Program-made: the position numbers and the translations under genes
Shown: positions 1 to 8,988 of the stretch, piece by piece
Position numbering within the stretch: the stretch's first letter is position 1
Layout: each line of letters opens with the position of its first letter
The notes under the pieces: generated by a model
The model's input: the letters and a program-made list of their open reading frames with translations, nothing else
The model's database searches: none
Told to the model about the DNA's origin: nothing
Source of the DNA: Bodo saltans
Lineage: Eukaryota; Euglenozoa; Kinetoplastea; Eubodonida; Bodonidae
Reading direction: 5' to 3'
Length of the DNA stretch: 50,188 nt
NCBI GenBank assembly: GCA_001460835.1
Contig: CYKH01000868.1
Coordinates: 2,926 to 53,113, forward strand

Positions 1-212
1 AGAACGTCGAACGAACACGTGTACATATATGCACACGAAAAGTGTAAAAAGAACAATTCTTGTAGAGTTTCCAAACCGATGGACTGTAGAGACGAAATAC
101 ACACCTCTTTAAATAATCGAATCATTATGTCTTCGTGTCGATGTGATGTCAGATCGCGCTTTGTTAGATTTGTTTGTTTCACATAGTTGACTTCATTTCG
201 AAGGTCATTTTA

Positions 213-2630
213 ATGTCTTTGATGACGAAGTCGTCGAAGGGGAAGCTGCTTACAGCCATTGGTGTACTGTGGTGCGCGTGCCTCATTGGTTTTTTGTCAA
301 CAGGTAATACCAATGCTGATCAGCTCCTCACCACCGACGCACCATCATCATCTTCGGGAGGGTCCAACACAGCCACATCTCTTCCACGCGCACCATACGC
401 AGATTGGGTTCACGGTGTGTGGGTGTTGACCACCACCTCCGAGGCGCTTGATGTGGTACAGAAGGCGAAATCGCATCGCATCAATATTGCTGCAGTGGTG
501 CTAAAAGATCCATTCTTATTTGCCCTCCATACAACACCACTTTCGTCTGTCACATTACTAGTGAAGTCTCTCAAAGCAATGCGTCCACCTGTCAAGGTTG
601 TGGTGACGGTGGATGGTGTGGTACCGCAAGACAGCTCATGGTACACAAAGGCGAAAGAGGCCGGGTACTTAGTTGACAACGGGGTTATCGTGCAGCAGGA
701 GGACGGAAGGCGAAGTGGTGCGCTGATTGACTTTAGAAAACCAACCGCGATGAAGTGGCTGGAGTCGCTACTCAACCCACTGTTGAAAACAGGAGTTGAG
801 GGGATCTTCAACCCACCTACCGATGCGGCATACATGGCACACCGCCTGCAGTCACACTCACGGCAACAAGGGGATGCGATGGAGGCTGAGGTGTTCGGCG
901 CCACGTATTACTATGAACTTTTTGACTTTGGTAGGAAAGTTGTAGGCTTCGACTTTGTGACAGCATTCAGGCCAGTGGACACGTTTGCACACATGCCTTT
1001 CCGCGCCCTTGGTCCTCAAGATATTTCTATCAGCAGTGTTGTTGCCGGCGACAAGCGACCGTGTGACTTTGCAGGCATCAAAGATACCGCGCTGCACATG
1101 CTGCACAGCGCCGATCGCGGCTACATCAATACAGGCGTTGGTGTATGCGCTCAGCCTGTGGCAGGAACGACGCCGGAGCTTTACGAACGGTGGGTGCAGT
1201 TGGCTGTGTTCTCGCCGTTTGTTATGATCGACGCCAGCATCCCTGGTGGCGCTCACTTCGTAGAAACAATGTGCGGCCGAGACGAGGGGTGTGCAAAGGA
1301 AGTGGTTCGAGCCTTTTCATGGCACGGTGAGCTGCGCCCGTATCTTCATGCGCAAGGCTCGCTTACCTTTCTCCACAAGATATCGAAAGACACACGCCCG
1401 ACTCGAGCAGCGAAACCAACGCCAAAAGAGGGAGTTGTTGAGCCGTTTGTCACTCGTGCGTTGCACACGCAAGAATTTTTATTTCATGACCCCGACTCCT
1501 GGGATTACCTACTCGGCCCAGATCTCTTTGTTGTGCCTGTACTGAACGCCTCACATCACGGATCTACAATCTCTGAGCGCCAAGTGCGGTTCCCAAGTTT
1601 TGGTCAGTGGGTTCCATTCGGTAAGCATGACCATCTCCGACTTCATGGCAGCAGCAGTACAGACGGGCCGCCGATATTCTCTCCCAAGACTCGGACCACG
1701 TTCGACGTGCCGCGCGGGGAGGCGTTAGTGTTTCAGCGGCGAGGGAGCATCATCCCCCTGGAGACAAACGACATGGCAGCAAACTTGTTGACCTTTACCA
1801 TTGCATGCCCCCAGCATATCAAAGCCTCATCGCTCAAGGCAAAGTTTGTTCCTTCGTCGCTGCGGGGAAAGCAAGTCATAGTCGATGAGGACGGAGTATC
1901 TATAAGCACAGAATTTGGTGTTGTCGTCGGCGAACACGACCACGGGATGCTTGTGTCCTACGAGACAACAAGAGACGCCGAAGGTGCTGGTCGTTTTTCA
2001 ATGAACATACGAGCCACCCCATACCACAGACCGATCATGGTTCGACTCGAGCACGTGTATTGCAACGAGGAGTGTAGAGAGCAATCACGGTTTGTGGGTT
2101 TGGGCTATCATGAATTCAAGACTCTTCGAGAGTTCGTGGAGGGTGGGCCTCGTGGCATCGAAAAAAAAAATCAACACATCAAAGCCTCATCGCTCAAGGC
2201 AAAGTTTGTTCCTTCGTCGCTGCGGGGAAAGCAAGTCATAGTCGATGATGACGGAGTATCTATCAGCACCGAGTTTGGTGTTGTCATCGGTGAACACGAC
2301 CACGGGATGCTTGTGTCGTACGAGACAACAAGAGACACCGAGGGGGTTGGTCGTTTTTCAATGAACATCCGAGCCACCCCATACCACAGACCGATCATGG
2401 TTCGACTAGAGCACGTGTTTTGCAACGAGGAGTGTAGAGAGCAATCTCGGTTTGTGGGTTTGGGCTATCATGAATTCAAAACTCTTCGAGAGTTCGTGGA
2501 GGGTGGGCCTCGTGGCATCGGTGTAAGGGCAGTGTACCTCGGCCCGTCTGAGGTGTTCCTCTACGACCCATTTGCCTCCCTAGGGTCCGAGGTGAACATT
2601 GGGCCTCTGCAAGACCATTGGTCTGCGTGA
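213..2630 (+). CDS. GH31-family glycosidase homologue (possible pseudoenzyme), membrane-anchored or secreted
   Basis: An 805-residue protein from the ATG at 213. A hydrophobic stretch at about residues 10-30 could be a signal peptide or signal anchor. The body resembles glycoside hydrolase family 31 (alpha-glucosidase type): an ELYERWVQLAVFSPF segment, an LLGPDLFVVPVL segment, and RRGSIIPLE matching the family's GGSIIPL. The usual nucleophile motif (WxDMNE) appears as GIFNPPTDA and the acid/base motif region reads FAGIKDTAL, so both catalytic acids seem to be missing. A 350-bp stretch is duplicated inside the 3' third (1811-2160 and 2171-2520) around ten A residues at 2161-2170. The 360-bp offset keeps the frame, so the true protein may be 120 residues shorter. 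Family assignment is fairly firm; enzymatic activity is doubtful. Confidence 0.7.
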   Translation: MSLMTKSSKGKLLTAIGVLWCACLIGFLSTGNTNADQLLTTDAPSSSSGGSNTATSLPRAPYADWVHGVWVLTTTSEALDVVQKAKSHRINIAAVVLKDPFLFALHTTPLSSVTLLVKSLKAMRPPVKVVVTVDGVVPQDSSWYTKAKEAGYLVDNGVIVQQEDGRRSGALIDFRKPTAMKWLESLLNPLLKTGVEGIFNPPTDAAYMAHRLQSHSRQQGDAMEAEVFGATYYYELFDFGRKVVGFDFVTAFRPVDTFAHMPFRALGPQDISISSVVAGDKRPCDFAGIKDTALHMLHSADRGYINTGVGVCAQPVAGTTPELYERWVQLAVFSPFVMIDASIPGGAHFVETMCGRDEGCAKEVVRAFSWHGELRPYLHAQGSLTFLHKISKDTRPTRAAKPTPKEGVVEPFVTRALHTQEFLFHDPDSWDYLLGPDLFVVPVLNASHHGSTISERQVRFPSFGQWVPFGKHDHLRLHGSSSTDGPPIFSPKTRTTFDVPRGEALVFQRRGSIIPLETNDMAANLLTFTIACPQHIKASSLKAKFVPSSLRGKQVIVDEDGVSISTEFGVVVGEHDHGMLVSYETTRDAEGAGRFSMNIRATPYHRPIMVRLEHVYCNEECREQSRFVGLGYHEFKTLREFVEGGPRGIEKKNQHIKASSLKAKFVPSSLRGKQVIVDDDGVSISTEFGVVIGEHDHGMLVSYETTRDTEGVGRFSMNIRATPYHRPIMVRLEHVFCNEECREQSRFVGLGYHEFKTLREFVEGGPRGIGVRAVYLGPSEVFLYDPFASLGSEVNIGPLQDHWSA
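1811..2520 (+). repeat. 350-bp direct duplication with ten-A junction
   Basis: Bases 1811-2160 recur at 2171-2520 with a few percent substitutions, many of them transitions. Exactly ten A residues (2161-2170) separate the copies. Both copies end at the same base and copy 2 begins directly after the A run. This is best explained by two overlapping contig ends joined by a ten-base spacer. Confidence 0.9.
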
Positions 2631-2732
2631 CATTTGCTTCAGGCATTTTTTCTTGCGTTCGCTTTTGCCCCGAAAAAAAACCCAAAGCAAAACAAAAACA
2701 ACGCGAATAACATTGCGATCTGGGCAGTTGAT

Positions 2733-2764
2733 TTTTTTTCCACGTGCTTCGTTTCCATTGTTAG
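2733..2764 (+). promoter_or_regulatory. Putative trans-splice acceptor for the Rad1-like gene
   Basis: A T run followed by pyrimidine-rich sequence leads to an AG at 2763-2764, 37 bases before the ATG at 2801. This is the usual layout of a kinetoplastid spliced-leader acceptor. The exact AG used is inferred. Confidence 0.5.
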
Positions 2765-2800
2765 AACAGAGGAAGTGACAGACATCAACAGTCAACCGTC

Positions 2801-3700
2801 ATGTCGGTCCATTGCCGCCTCAGCAACACGTCGTTGATGCTCCGTGTCCTACACACACTCTCGATTGGTAAAGACTCGTGGTCCTCTTGTGTGTTTACCC
2901 GCGATGTTCTTGTGTTTCACACCGCAGGCGACGATCAGGCATCTACCGCTTCGGCTACGATTCCCCGAGCTATGTTTTCGGAGTACGTTGTCTCAACTGA
3001 CATCCCACGCTTTATGATCCACGTGCCATCACTTCTGGACGCATTACTGATGGGCGGGAGTGGGTTGCTGCACAGCACAACGGCCAAGTTCGTGATTGCG
3101 TACCCAACGGGCGACGGTAGACTGCTGGTCGAACTTGAAGATTCACGCAGGACGATTCAAAGCACTCTATCGACCCGGCCAGTGAAGGATCGCCTTTTAG
3201 ATATGCGATTTAGCGATGCTCTCGCAGTCAACCGCATCACAGTACGTGGCGACGCACTCTTGGAGCTGCTTGCCGACATCAGCGCCTTTCAAGCGGACAC
3301 CGTGCGCATCGCCTTCACCCCCACACATCTCCGTATTGTTGGACTTGACAGTCCTCTGGGTACGGCGGATATTACCATCGGCAAGAAGCATGATGCGGTG
3401 CTCGGCTTCGATGTTGGGGACACCACTGTATGCCCCAAGTACCATGCCCAACACCTCTTACGTGCTTGTGGTGCGCACCGAAGTGCAGGCCGTGGACCTC
3501 AGGCAGCCGGTGGAGGCGGTGGCGACATGGGAGGGATGGGCTTTGGGGGGACTAGTGATGGCAGCGGCGGCTTTGAGCGGCTGACGATTGTCATCAATGC
3601 TGAGCGCCAGCTGTGCGTGATGCATCAAGGACTCGACCACTCTATCCCAGCACTAGTGAACATTGTGATCTCCTCCGTATGCGAGCTGGAGGACTTGTAG
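2801..3700 (+). CDS. Rad1-like checkpoint clamp subunit (9-1-1 complex), PCNA-like fold
   Basis: A 299-residue protein, close to the usual length of Rad1 (about 280). In other eukaryotes Rad1 forms a heterotrimeric DNA sliding clamp with Rad9 and Hus1 that signals DNA damage. The protein shows the alternating strand pattern of the PCNA fold, including the RLLVELEDSRRTIQSTL segment, DTVRIAFTPTHLRIVG and a C-terminal acidic tail ending in CELEDL. A glycine-rich insertion of about 28 residues lies near residues 228-255 and resembles a disordered loop. Hus1 or Rad9 are alternatives, since these subunits share the fold and diverge strongly. Confidence 0.5.
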   Translation: MSVHCRLSNTSLMLRVLHTLSIGKDSWSSCVFTRDVLVFHTAGDDQASTASATIPRAMFSEYVVSTDIPRFMIHVPSLLDALLMGGSGLLHSTTAKFVIAYPTGDGRLLVELEDSRRTIQSTLSTRPVKDRLLDMRFSDALAVNRITVRGDALLELLADISAFQADTVRIAFTPTHLRIVGLDSPLGTADITIGKKHDAVLGFDVGDTTVCPKYHAQHLLRACGAHRSAGRGPQAAGGGGGDMGGMGFGGTSDGSGGFERLTIVINAERQLCVMHQGLDHSIPALVNIVISSVCELEDL

Positions 3701-3984
3701 ACTTCGTGGTTGCGTTTGCCCCTCCGCTCATCTGCAACAAGAACGTTTTACTACTGAACGCCCGGCCGTCATCACACACACCCACTGCAAGGGAAAAACA
3801 CTTCACATAGACCCTTTTGAGAGGAAGCAAATTGCTCAACTTTTTTTTTTGTTGCCTTGGAAGCTGGAGTCGAATGCTGTAGCGTTGCTGGATCTTACGA
3901 TTTGCCGCTCTAACAACACATCTTCTTTCTTAAAATTATTGTCCACAGTAACACATAACAAAACACAGCGGTACACAACAGGAA

Positions 3985-5229
3985 ATGGATGTCGTGGAGG
4001 CTCGACTTTCCGAATTGGTGAAAGAGTCGCGTGATCAAATTGAGGCTGTTGTTGCCGCAATCAGCAACCCTGAACACGACGTACCTGCTGACAAAGTTGC
4101 TGTCGCTCTTGCTAGCCGCTTTGATGGCGAGAAGTACGCGCCGTTGCTCCTCTGCACTCTTGCCGTGATGGACGTATTATCACTTCGCATCAAAGGGCAC
4201 CATGATGTGCGTGCTGCGGAGGTCATGGGCTACTTCTTCCGGATGCTGCAGCCGGACCACGTGATGGCGCGGGCATGCAATGGCGCACAGAGCAGCACCA
4301 AAGCGCGCGTCAAGGGGTACATCAAGCGATGGGTGGGTCGGGACTGCCTGACACAACAGCAATGCGATGAAATCTTTCTTGCCATTGAGAATGGTGTGTC
4401 ATCATCAGCGGTGGTGGCCCCGTCTACAAATGAAGCTGCGGATTCACAAGCGGCCCTGGTATCAGCAAGTTCTTCAGGTGCAGCAGCGAGCGCCTCTTCT
4501 TCCATCCCGCGAGAGCTTGCGATTGAAGTGGAGTCCCTTGTCACAACACTGACGGCGCTGCTACAGCGCGTTTCGATAGATGCCGCTGCTTCCATGACCC
4601 AACGAATTGCTCATGTACGCTTTTCTGGGCAATTGTCGCTGGAACACCCAACGATGGAGACTTCATTGACTCTTTCTGGGTTTATCGCGGAGCTCCGTGC
4701 TGTCCTGGCACGAGAAACGAAGCAACGGGACGCTGAAACAGCAGCGGCACAAAGCCGCAGTGCTACTCATTCGTTGCTAGACACTGATGGCGGAGCAAAG
4801 ACCGTTGGGGTTCTGTCCGAATTGCTTCATCAGCGCCACGAGGCATCAGTAGCAGAGAAAACTATTGCGGAGACTGACGCTGCCACGACCCCTAGCTACC
4901 GCCGGAGGCTCGAGTCCGACGTTGGAGGTCATGTTGGTCGAATTTACGCCCAGCCTGGGCACGAGTTCCTACTGGCAGGAAGAACCGCCCAATCAGACAG
5001 TGGAACGTTTCAACCTGCTCGTAGTGAGACGACAATCCGTCGACCGTTCCGAGTACCCAAGCGACCAAGCGGTGCGGGATACTTCAGAACGTGGGGTATC
5101 ACTGATGAGCAGTGGGCGGTGGAAAAGGACATGAGCAGGATCGAGGTGGTGAAGCCTCGTACCGTAACTGGACTGCAGCGGTCGGCGACCTCTGATGGCT
5201 CAGGAGGCCTTAAACGGCCCCGAGATTGA
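3985..5229 (+). CDS. Unrecognised protein with helical N-terminal domain (possibly CID-like)
   Basis: A 414-residue protein. The first 135 residues look helical and globular. They contain a segment reading VKGYIKRWVGRDCLTQQQCD that recalls the last helices of RNA polymerase II CTD-interacting (CID/RPR) domains. The rest is Ser/Ala-rich and probably disordered, with a basic, Gly-containing C-terminus. A CID protein would act in transcription termination or RNA processing, but the similarity is faint and is offered only as a hypothesis. Confidence 0.6.
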   Translation: MDVVEARLSELVKESRDQIEAVVAAISNPEHDVPADKVAVALASRFDGEKYAPLLLCTLAVMDVLSLRIKGHHDVRAAEVMGYFFRMLQPDHVMARACNGAQSSTKARVKGYIKRWVGRDCLTQQQCDEIFLAIENGVSSSAVVAPSTNEAADSQAALVSASSSGAAASASSSIPRELAIEVESLVTTLTALLQRVSIDAAASMTQRIAHVRFSGQLSLEHPTMETSLTLSGFIAELRAVLARETKQRDAETAAAQSRSATHSLLDTDGGAKTVGVLSELLHQRHEASVAEKTIAETDAATTPSYRRRLESDVGGHVGRIYAQPGHEFLLAGRTAQSDSGTFQPARSETTIRRPFRVPKRPSGAGYFRTWGITDEQWAVEKDMSRIEVVKPRTVTGLQRSATSDGSGGLKRPRD

Positions 5230-5364
5230 CGACTGAGACTCCAATCACATTTTTTTGTGCAATAAAACCTTTCATTTTCTGCTGTCTGATTCATCAAAAC
5301 AAAAACAAACCCTATCTACTCTCCGCTATGTTTCTTTGAAAAGTCGAGAAGAACTGGCGTCGCC

Positions 5365-5880
5365 ATGCCAAAACGAGTTGCCGATAAGGCACTAGTGCGC
5401 AAGCACGCGCGTGAAATTCAACACAGGTTGCGTGTTGTCTCTGTCCTTGAGCGAACAATGAACGCTGCTCACAAACAGTGGTGGCGTAAAATGAAGCAAC
5501 AAGAGGTGCTGATTCAAAATCTCGAGCGCGTGGAGAAGGAGCTAAAGGCCGAGCTCACACAGATGAAAAAGAGGAAAATGACGTATTTACACTACAACAT
5601 CACCCCACAACACGCCACTGCTCATTCGACATCAACGCGCTTTGTGGGGGGAAGTGATGGTGCACTTCCGCCGATCGACGTCACTGGTGATGTTAGGCCC
5701 CAGCAACAACGACCGCCGTCGTCCACTCGATTCGAGAAGTTTGTTGCGCTGAGCTTCGAGCCAACGCGGCTGGTCACACCTGACCTCACTTTGGAATCGT
5801 GGCGAGCGCTGGCTGCCCAGGAGTGGTCGATGAAGTCTGAATTTGAGCGATCCCTTTATGGCGACGGAGCAGTTCGATGA
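5365..5880 (+). CDS. Small basic coiled-coil protein, unrecognised
   Basis: A 171-residue protein. Residues 1-75 are basic and helical, with a predicted coiled coil (EVLIQNLERVEKELKAELTQ). The middle is low in complexity. The C-terminus (SFEPTRLVTPDLTLESWRAL onward) could be a short folded or binding segment. No family is recognised. It lies 135 bases after the preceding gene in the same direction. Confidence 0.55.
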   Translation: MPKRVADKALVRKHAREIQHRLRVVSVLERTMNAAHKQWWRKMKQQEVLIQNLERVEKELKAELTQMKKRKMTYLHYNITPQHATAHSTSTRFVGGSDGALPPIDVTGDVRPQQQRPPSSTRFEKFVALSFEPTRLVTPDLTLESWRALAAQEWSMKSEFERSLYGDGAVR

Positions 5881-6048
5881 AACTGGCGCCATTGTAAAAA
5901 AAGTTTTGTTTATATTTAGACGCATTTAAGGAGATTCTACAATTTTATAAAACAAAAGATGAAAATTGCCGTTCGAGTGCTGGCATTTTTTTTCCTGCCC
6001 ATCGTTTTTCTACGTCTTTATCGTCACACGACAAGATTACTAACGAGA

Positions 6049-6402
6049 ATGTCCACAAGCGAAGAAACGCCAACCACACAGTCACTTGCGACGGCCCATG
6101 CCTCAACGACTGTCGTGGCTCCCTCCACTACGAAGCGCTCCGAGATCAAAAAGTGGCAAGAGGTGGCCCTGTGGTCACGGGATATTCAAGTAGGTACGTG
6201 CACAATTTGCCGAAATTACATCATGGACTTGTGCATTGAGTGCCAGAACAATCAGCAGAGTGGTCTTGCAGAGGAGTGCAAAGTGGCCTGGGGAACATGC
6301 AACCACGCTTTCCATTTCCACTGCATTTCCCTATCGCTGAAGACACAAGAAGTCTGCCCACTGGACAACAAAAAGTGGGAGTATCAGAAGTGGGGGCATT
6401 AG
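6049..6402 (+). CDS. Divergent RBX1/ROC1 paralogue (RING-H2 protein)
   Basis: A 117-residue protein from the ATG at 6049, which begins MSTSEETP like the neighbouring copy. The frame stays open to 5959, but the extra 30 residues are hydrophobic, unlike RBX1, and probably 5' UTR. RBX1 is the RING subunit of cullin-RING ubiquitin ligases and recruits the E2. All zinc ligands are present ([25 protein letters not shown]). Key E2-surface residues differ: the RBX1 motif ISRWLK reads ISLSLK, so Arg is Leu and the conserved Trp is Ser at residue 96, and LWSWD reads LWSRD. The cullin-binding strand EIKKW is kept. It may be a non-catalytic or specialised subunit. Confidence 0.85.
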   Translation: MSTSEETPTTQSLATAHASTTVVAPSTTKRSEIKKWQEVALWSRDIQVGTCTICRNYIMDLCIECQNNQQSGLAEECKVAWGTCNHAFHFHCISLSLKTQEVCPLDNKKWEYQKWGH

Positions 6403-6565
6403 TCGTAATTACTCACGTTAGTTTTTCCTGTCGGACTATTATTTGCTTTGCACACACAAAAACGAAACGAGGCCAACTGCATTGCCTCTGAAAACGGGCA
6501 TGTTTTGCTGCCCCATCATCAACTTCCTACCCCTTGTTATGCCTCACAAGATTTTTTTTAGTAAC

Positions 6566-6919
6566 ATGTCCGCAAACGAAGAGCCGCCGTCATCACAGGC
6601 ACCAGCGACGGCCCAGGCCTCTACGGCTGTCGTGGCTCCTGCAGGTACGAAGCGCTTCGAGATTAAAAAGTGGAATGCAGTTGCCCTGTGGTCATGGGAT
6701 ATTCAAGTAGATACGTGTGCAATTTGCCGAAATCATATCATGGACTTGTGCATTGAGTGCCAAGCCAATCAACAGAGTGGCCCCGCAGAGGAGTGCACCG
6801 TGGCCTGGGGAACATGCAACCACGCTTTCCATTTCCACTGCATTTCCCGGTGGCTCAAGACGCGACAAGTGTGCCCTCTAGACAACAAAGAGTGGGAGTA
6901 TCAGAAGTGGGGGCGGTAG
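6566..6919 (+). CDS. RBX1: RBX1/ROC1 RING-box protein
   Basis: A 117-residue protein from the ATG at 6566; the family length is about 108. From [12 protein letters not shown] to the end it matches RBX1 almost residue for residue: [51 protein letters not shown]. It should bind cullins through the N-terminal strand and recruit E2 through the RING-H2 domain, in SCF and other cullin-RING ligases in cytosol and nucleus. It follows a divergent paralogue in tandem, with very similar DNA across the RING, so the pair arose by tandem duplication. In-frame upstream ATGs exist but would add a hydrophobic extension not seen in the family. Confidence 0.95.
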   Translation: MSANEEPPSSQAPATAQASTAVVAPAGTKRFEIKKWNAVALWSWDIQVDTCAICRNHIMDLCIECQANQQSGPAEECTVAWGTCNHAFHFHCISRWLKTRQVCPLDNKEWEYQKWGR

Positions 6920-7140
6920 AATATTATTGCTTGCAAGTTTGGACGACGTTGTACTTTTTTTTCTTGCTTCGCACACCGACAACGCGATACAACGTCAACA
7001 AACACACAGCACAGACATTTGCCGCCAAGGCATGACGACGAGAGAACACACTATTGTTGCTTTTTGAGCGAAGAAAAGTGAGCAGTCAAAGTCCCCTTCA
7101 GTGAATTTGCATTGCTCGATCGCATTGACGTTACTTCGCT

Positions 7141-7180
7141 CGACCTCTTCTTCCTTTTGCGTTTTTTTTTCCTTCTAAAG
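7141..7180 (+). promoter_or_regulatory. Putative trans-splice acceptor
   Basis: A long pyrimidine tract ends at an AG at 7179-7180, 18 bases before the ATG at 7199. This is one of the clearest spliced-leader acceptor layouts in the window and supports the choice of the downstream ATG. Confidence 0.6.
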
Positions 7181-7198
7181 ACTGCCAATTCAACATTA

Positions 7199-7609
7199 AT
7201 GTCGGCAGGACCTAACAAACCGTTCGTCACGTGGGAAACACCTGACTACGAGGCCTGCCACAACGGCCAAGCAAGAGACATGTATGAGATCCAGCGTCTC
7301 GCTGATATGGAGGCCGCCCGCTACATCATTCAATCGAAAGTAAATGAAGAAGACGAATACGAAGAGATCCCCTCCGCGCTACCGCCTGCCGCAGCCTCCC
7401 CGGAGAGGCCAGTAGCGATGGAAGTAGGTGACGCCAGGCTGTCGACGCCATCATTTGCCACAGGGGATAAATTGCCACTGGCACTCATGGTGGAGCTGGC
7501 GCTTCAAGAAGCACTATCCATTGCGACCATTTACGAGCGACGAGGGCTGAGGTTGAACGAAAAGCACCGAAAACTGCTTGAGGAGCTTGGAAAACTAGCA
7601 GATGCGTGA
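7199..7609 (+). CDS. Small acidic protein, unrecognised
   Basis: A 136-residue protein from the ATG at 7199, just after a strong putative acceptor site. The N-terminal third is acidic with a cluster of EDEYEE. The C-terminal 50 residues are predicted helical (LMVELALQEALSIATIYERR onward). No family is recognised. Confidence 0.55.
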   Translation: MSAGPNKPFVTWETPDYEACHNGQARDMYEIQRLADMEAARYIIQSKVNEEDEYEEIPSALPPAAASPERPVAMEVGDARLSTPSFATGDKLPLALMVELALQEALSIATIYERRGLRLNEKHRKLLEELGKLADA

Positions 7610-7786
7610 GTGCAGCAGTGATGGTTGTACATTCCCTTGAACGACAATAATTGCGAATACAGAGCACATTACTCGCGGAACAGGTGCGACGCCTCACAGC
7701 ACCAAGGAAACTGTTCTCTCTCTTTTCTTTTTTTTTGCTTTAAGTCCCCACCACCACCAACACACTTCCACTCACAAATCAACACT

Positions 7787-8440
7787 ATGGGTTGCCAGAA
7801 CAGCACTCTCAAGCAAGCTCAACCTGCTGTCGTCACCATTGACAAAAAGCCCGAAGTGCCGGTGCTCGAGAAGCCCATTGAGACTGCGGTTACGACAGAA
7901 GTTGTCGCCCCGCTCGACGAGACCCTCGCTCAGCCTCACCTAGAGAAGGAGTTTGAGGTCGTCCAACAAGAAGAACCCTCATGCGTTGCCGAGGAGGAAC
8001 CCGCCTCGGTGCCCATTGTTGAAGAAGTGGTTGTGGTGAAGGCCGCCGCATCTCCAGTGCGTGTGGCATTCGGTGAGCGTGCTGCCAACAAGCCCACAGA
8101 GCAAGCCGTACAGATCGATCAGGCGCCAGCACTGTCGTTCAGCGAGTACCTTAACACAGAGAACACTGTTGCTAGCACCCAGATCAAGCGCAAGGTGATC
8201 TTCGATGCCGAGACTATGCGCAAGAGTGCTCCCAAGTCGATTGCTCCGGCCAACTTGACCAAGAAGCAAAAAGAGATGCTCAAGCGTAGCCACGTGAGCG
8301 TTGGCCGACGAGGTCCTGTCGCTTCCAAGTGGGGCGGCAAGTCTCAGATGCAAACTGATGTCTACCTGGAGATGGCATCTGCATTCGAGCGTCTGCTCAC
8401 GAACGCCGATACCATCAACGCTCACCTGGACAGCCGCTGA
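7787..8440 (+). CDS. Predicted dually acylated protein, MGC family member 1
   Basis: A 217-residue protein beginning MGCQNSTLK. Gly2 fits N-myristoylation and Cys3 fits palmitoylation, so membrane anchoring is likely. The middle is acidic and Val/Glu-rich, probably disordered. The C-terminal 85 residues form a conserved module shared with the next gene: a FDAETMRKSAPK motif, a KKQKEMLKRSHVSVGR motif, and an AFERLLTNADTINAHLDSR end. The ATG at 7787 is chosen because it gives the acylation signal, and the equivalent start is used by the paralogue. I recognise no named family. In kinetoplastids such N-termini often direct proteins to the flagellar or plasma membrane, which is an inference here. 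Confidence 0.75.
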   Translation: MGCQNSTLKQAQPAVVTIDKKPEVPVLEKPIETAVTTEVVAPLDETLAQPHLEKEFEVVQQEEPSCVAEEEPASVPIVEEVVVVKAAASPVRVAFGERAANKPTEQAVQIDQAPALSFSEYLNTENTVASTQIKRKVIFDAETMRKSAPKSIAPANLTKKQKEMLKRSHVSVGRRGPVASKWGGKSQMQTDVYLEMASAFERLLTNADTINAHLDSR

Positions 8441-8988
8441 GCATAATCGATTGACTGGATGTGTGCGAAATGGAAATGCTGCTTTTCAATGAAGCGCCGC
8501 CGTGTGCGTCGTTGTGTGTCCTTTCAACTTGCGATGTGGAACAATTTCGTGAATCTTATCCGGCCTTCCCTGAAGAGCCCCTCAACCACATCGCAGAGAG
8601 GATGTCACAACCCCTCGGTGCGAAAACGACGAGCATCCCTCACACACATTTTGTACTCGCGTCATTTTTTTTCTTCTGTCATTTTTACACCCACACAACA
8701 ACCGAAGAAACTACGTTCATTCACACGACTCAGTTGCTAGCGTTCCATCGCTGACGGCTGACGTGCACTAGAAGCAAGACATTTTTTACCTCAACAAGCA
8801 GCTTTTATGCTGCCCCTACCCTACCTTGTACTTCACAACATGCCAGTTTTAATGTTTCTCTTTTCTAATTCAGCATCTTACAAGGCCATCAGAGGTGTTG
8901 CTAAATTCGTCCATTTGTCATAATCAATTGCTCGCAAAAGTGCACAAGAGTTGTGAAGATACACATTGCAAATAAACAGACAAAATAA
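8441..8988. other. Intergenic stretch with no supported gene
   Basis: It holds the 3' UTR of the preceding gene and the 5' region of the next. Pyrimidine-rich runs lie near 8660-8690. A short open frame at 8461-8754 has no recognisable features and is not annotated. Confidence 0.6.

Noticed and set aside
3841-3850. Exactly ten T residues, considered as a reversed contig-joining spacer
   Set aside because: No duplicated flanks; it lies where a pyrimidine tract for trans-splicing is expected.
8461-8754. A 97-codon open frame between the two MGC genes
   Set aside because: No family features, a poor start context, and it overlaps pyrimidine-rich UTR-like sequence; more likely a 3' UTR frame.
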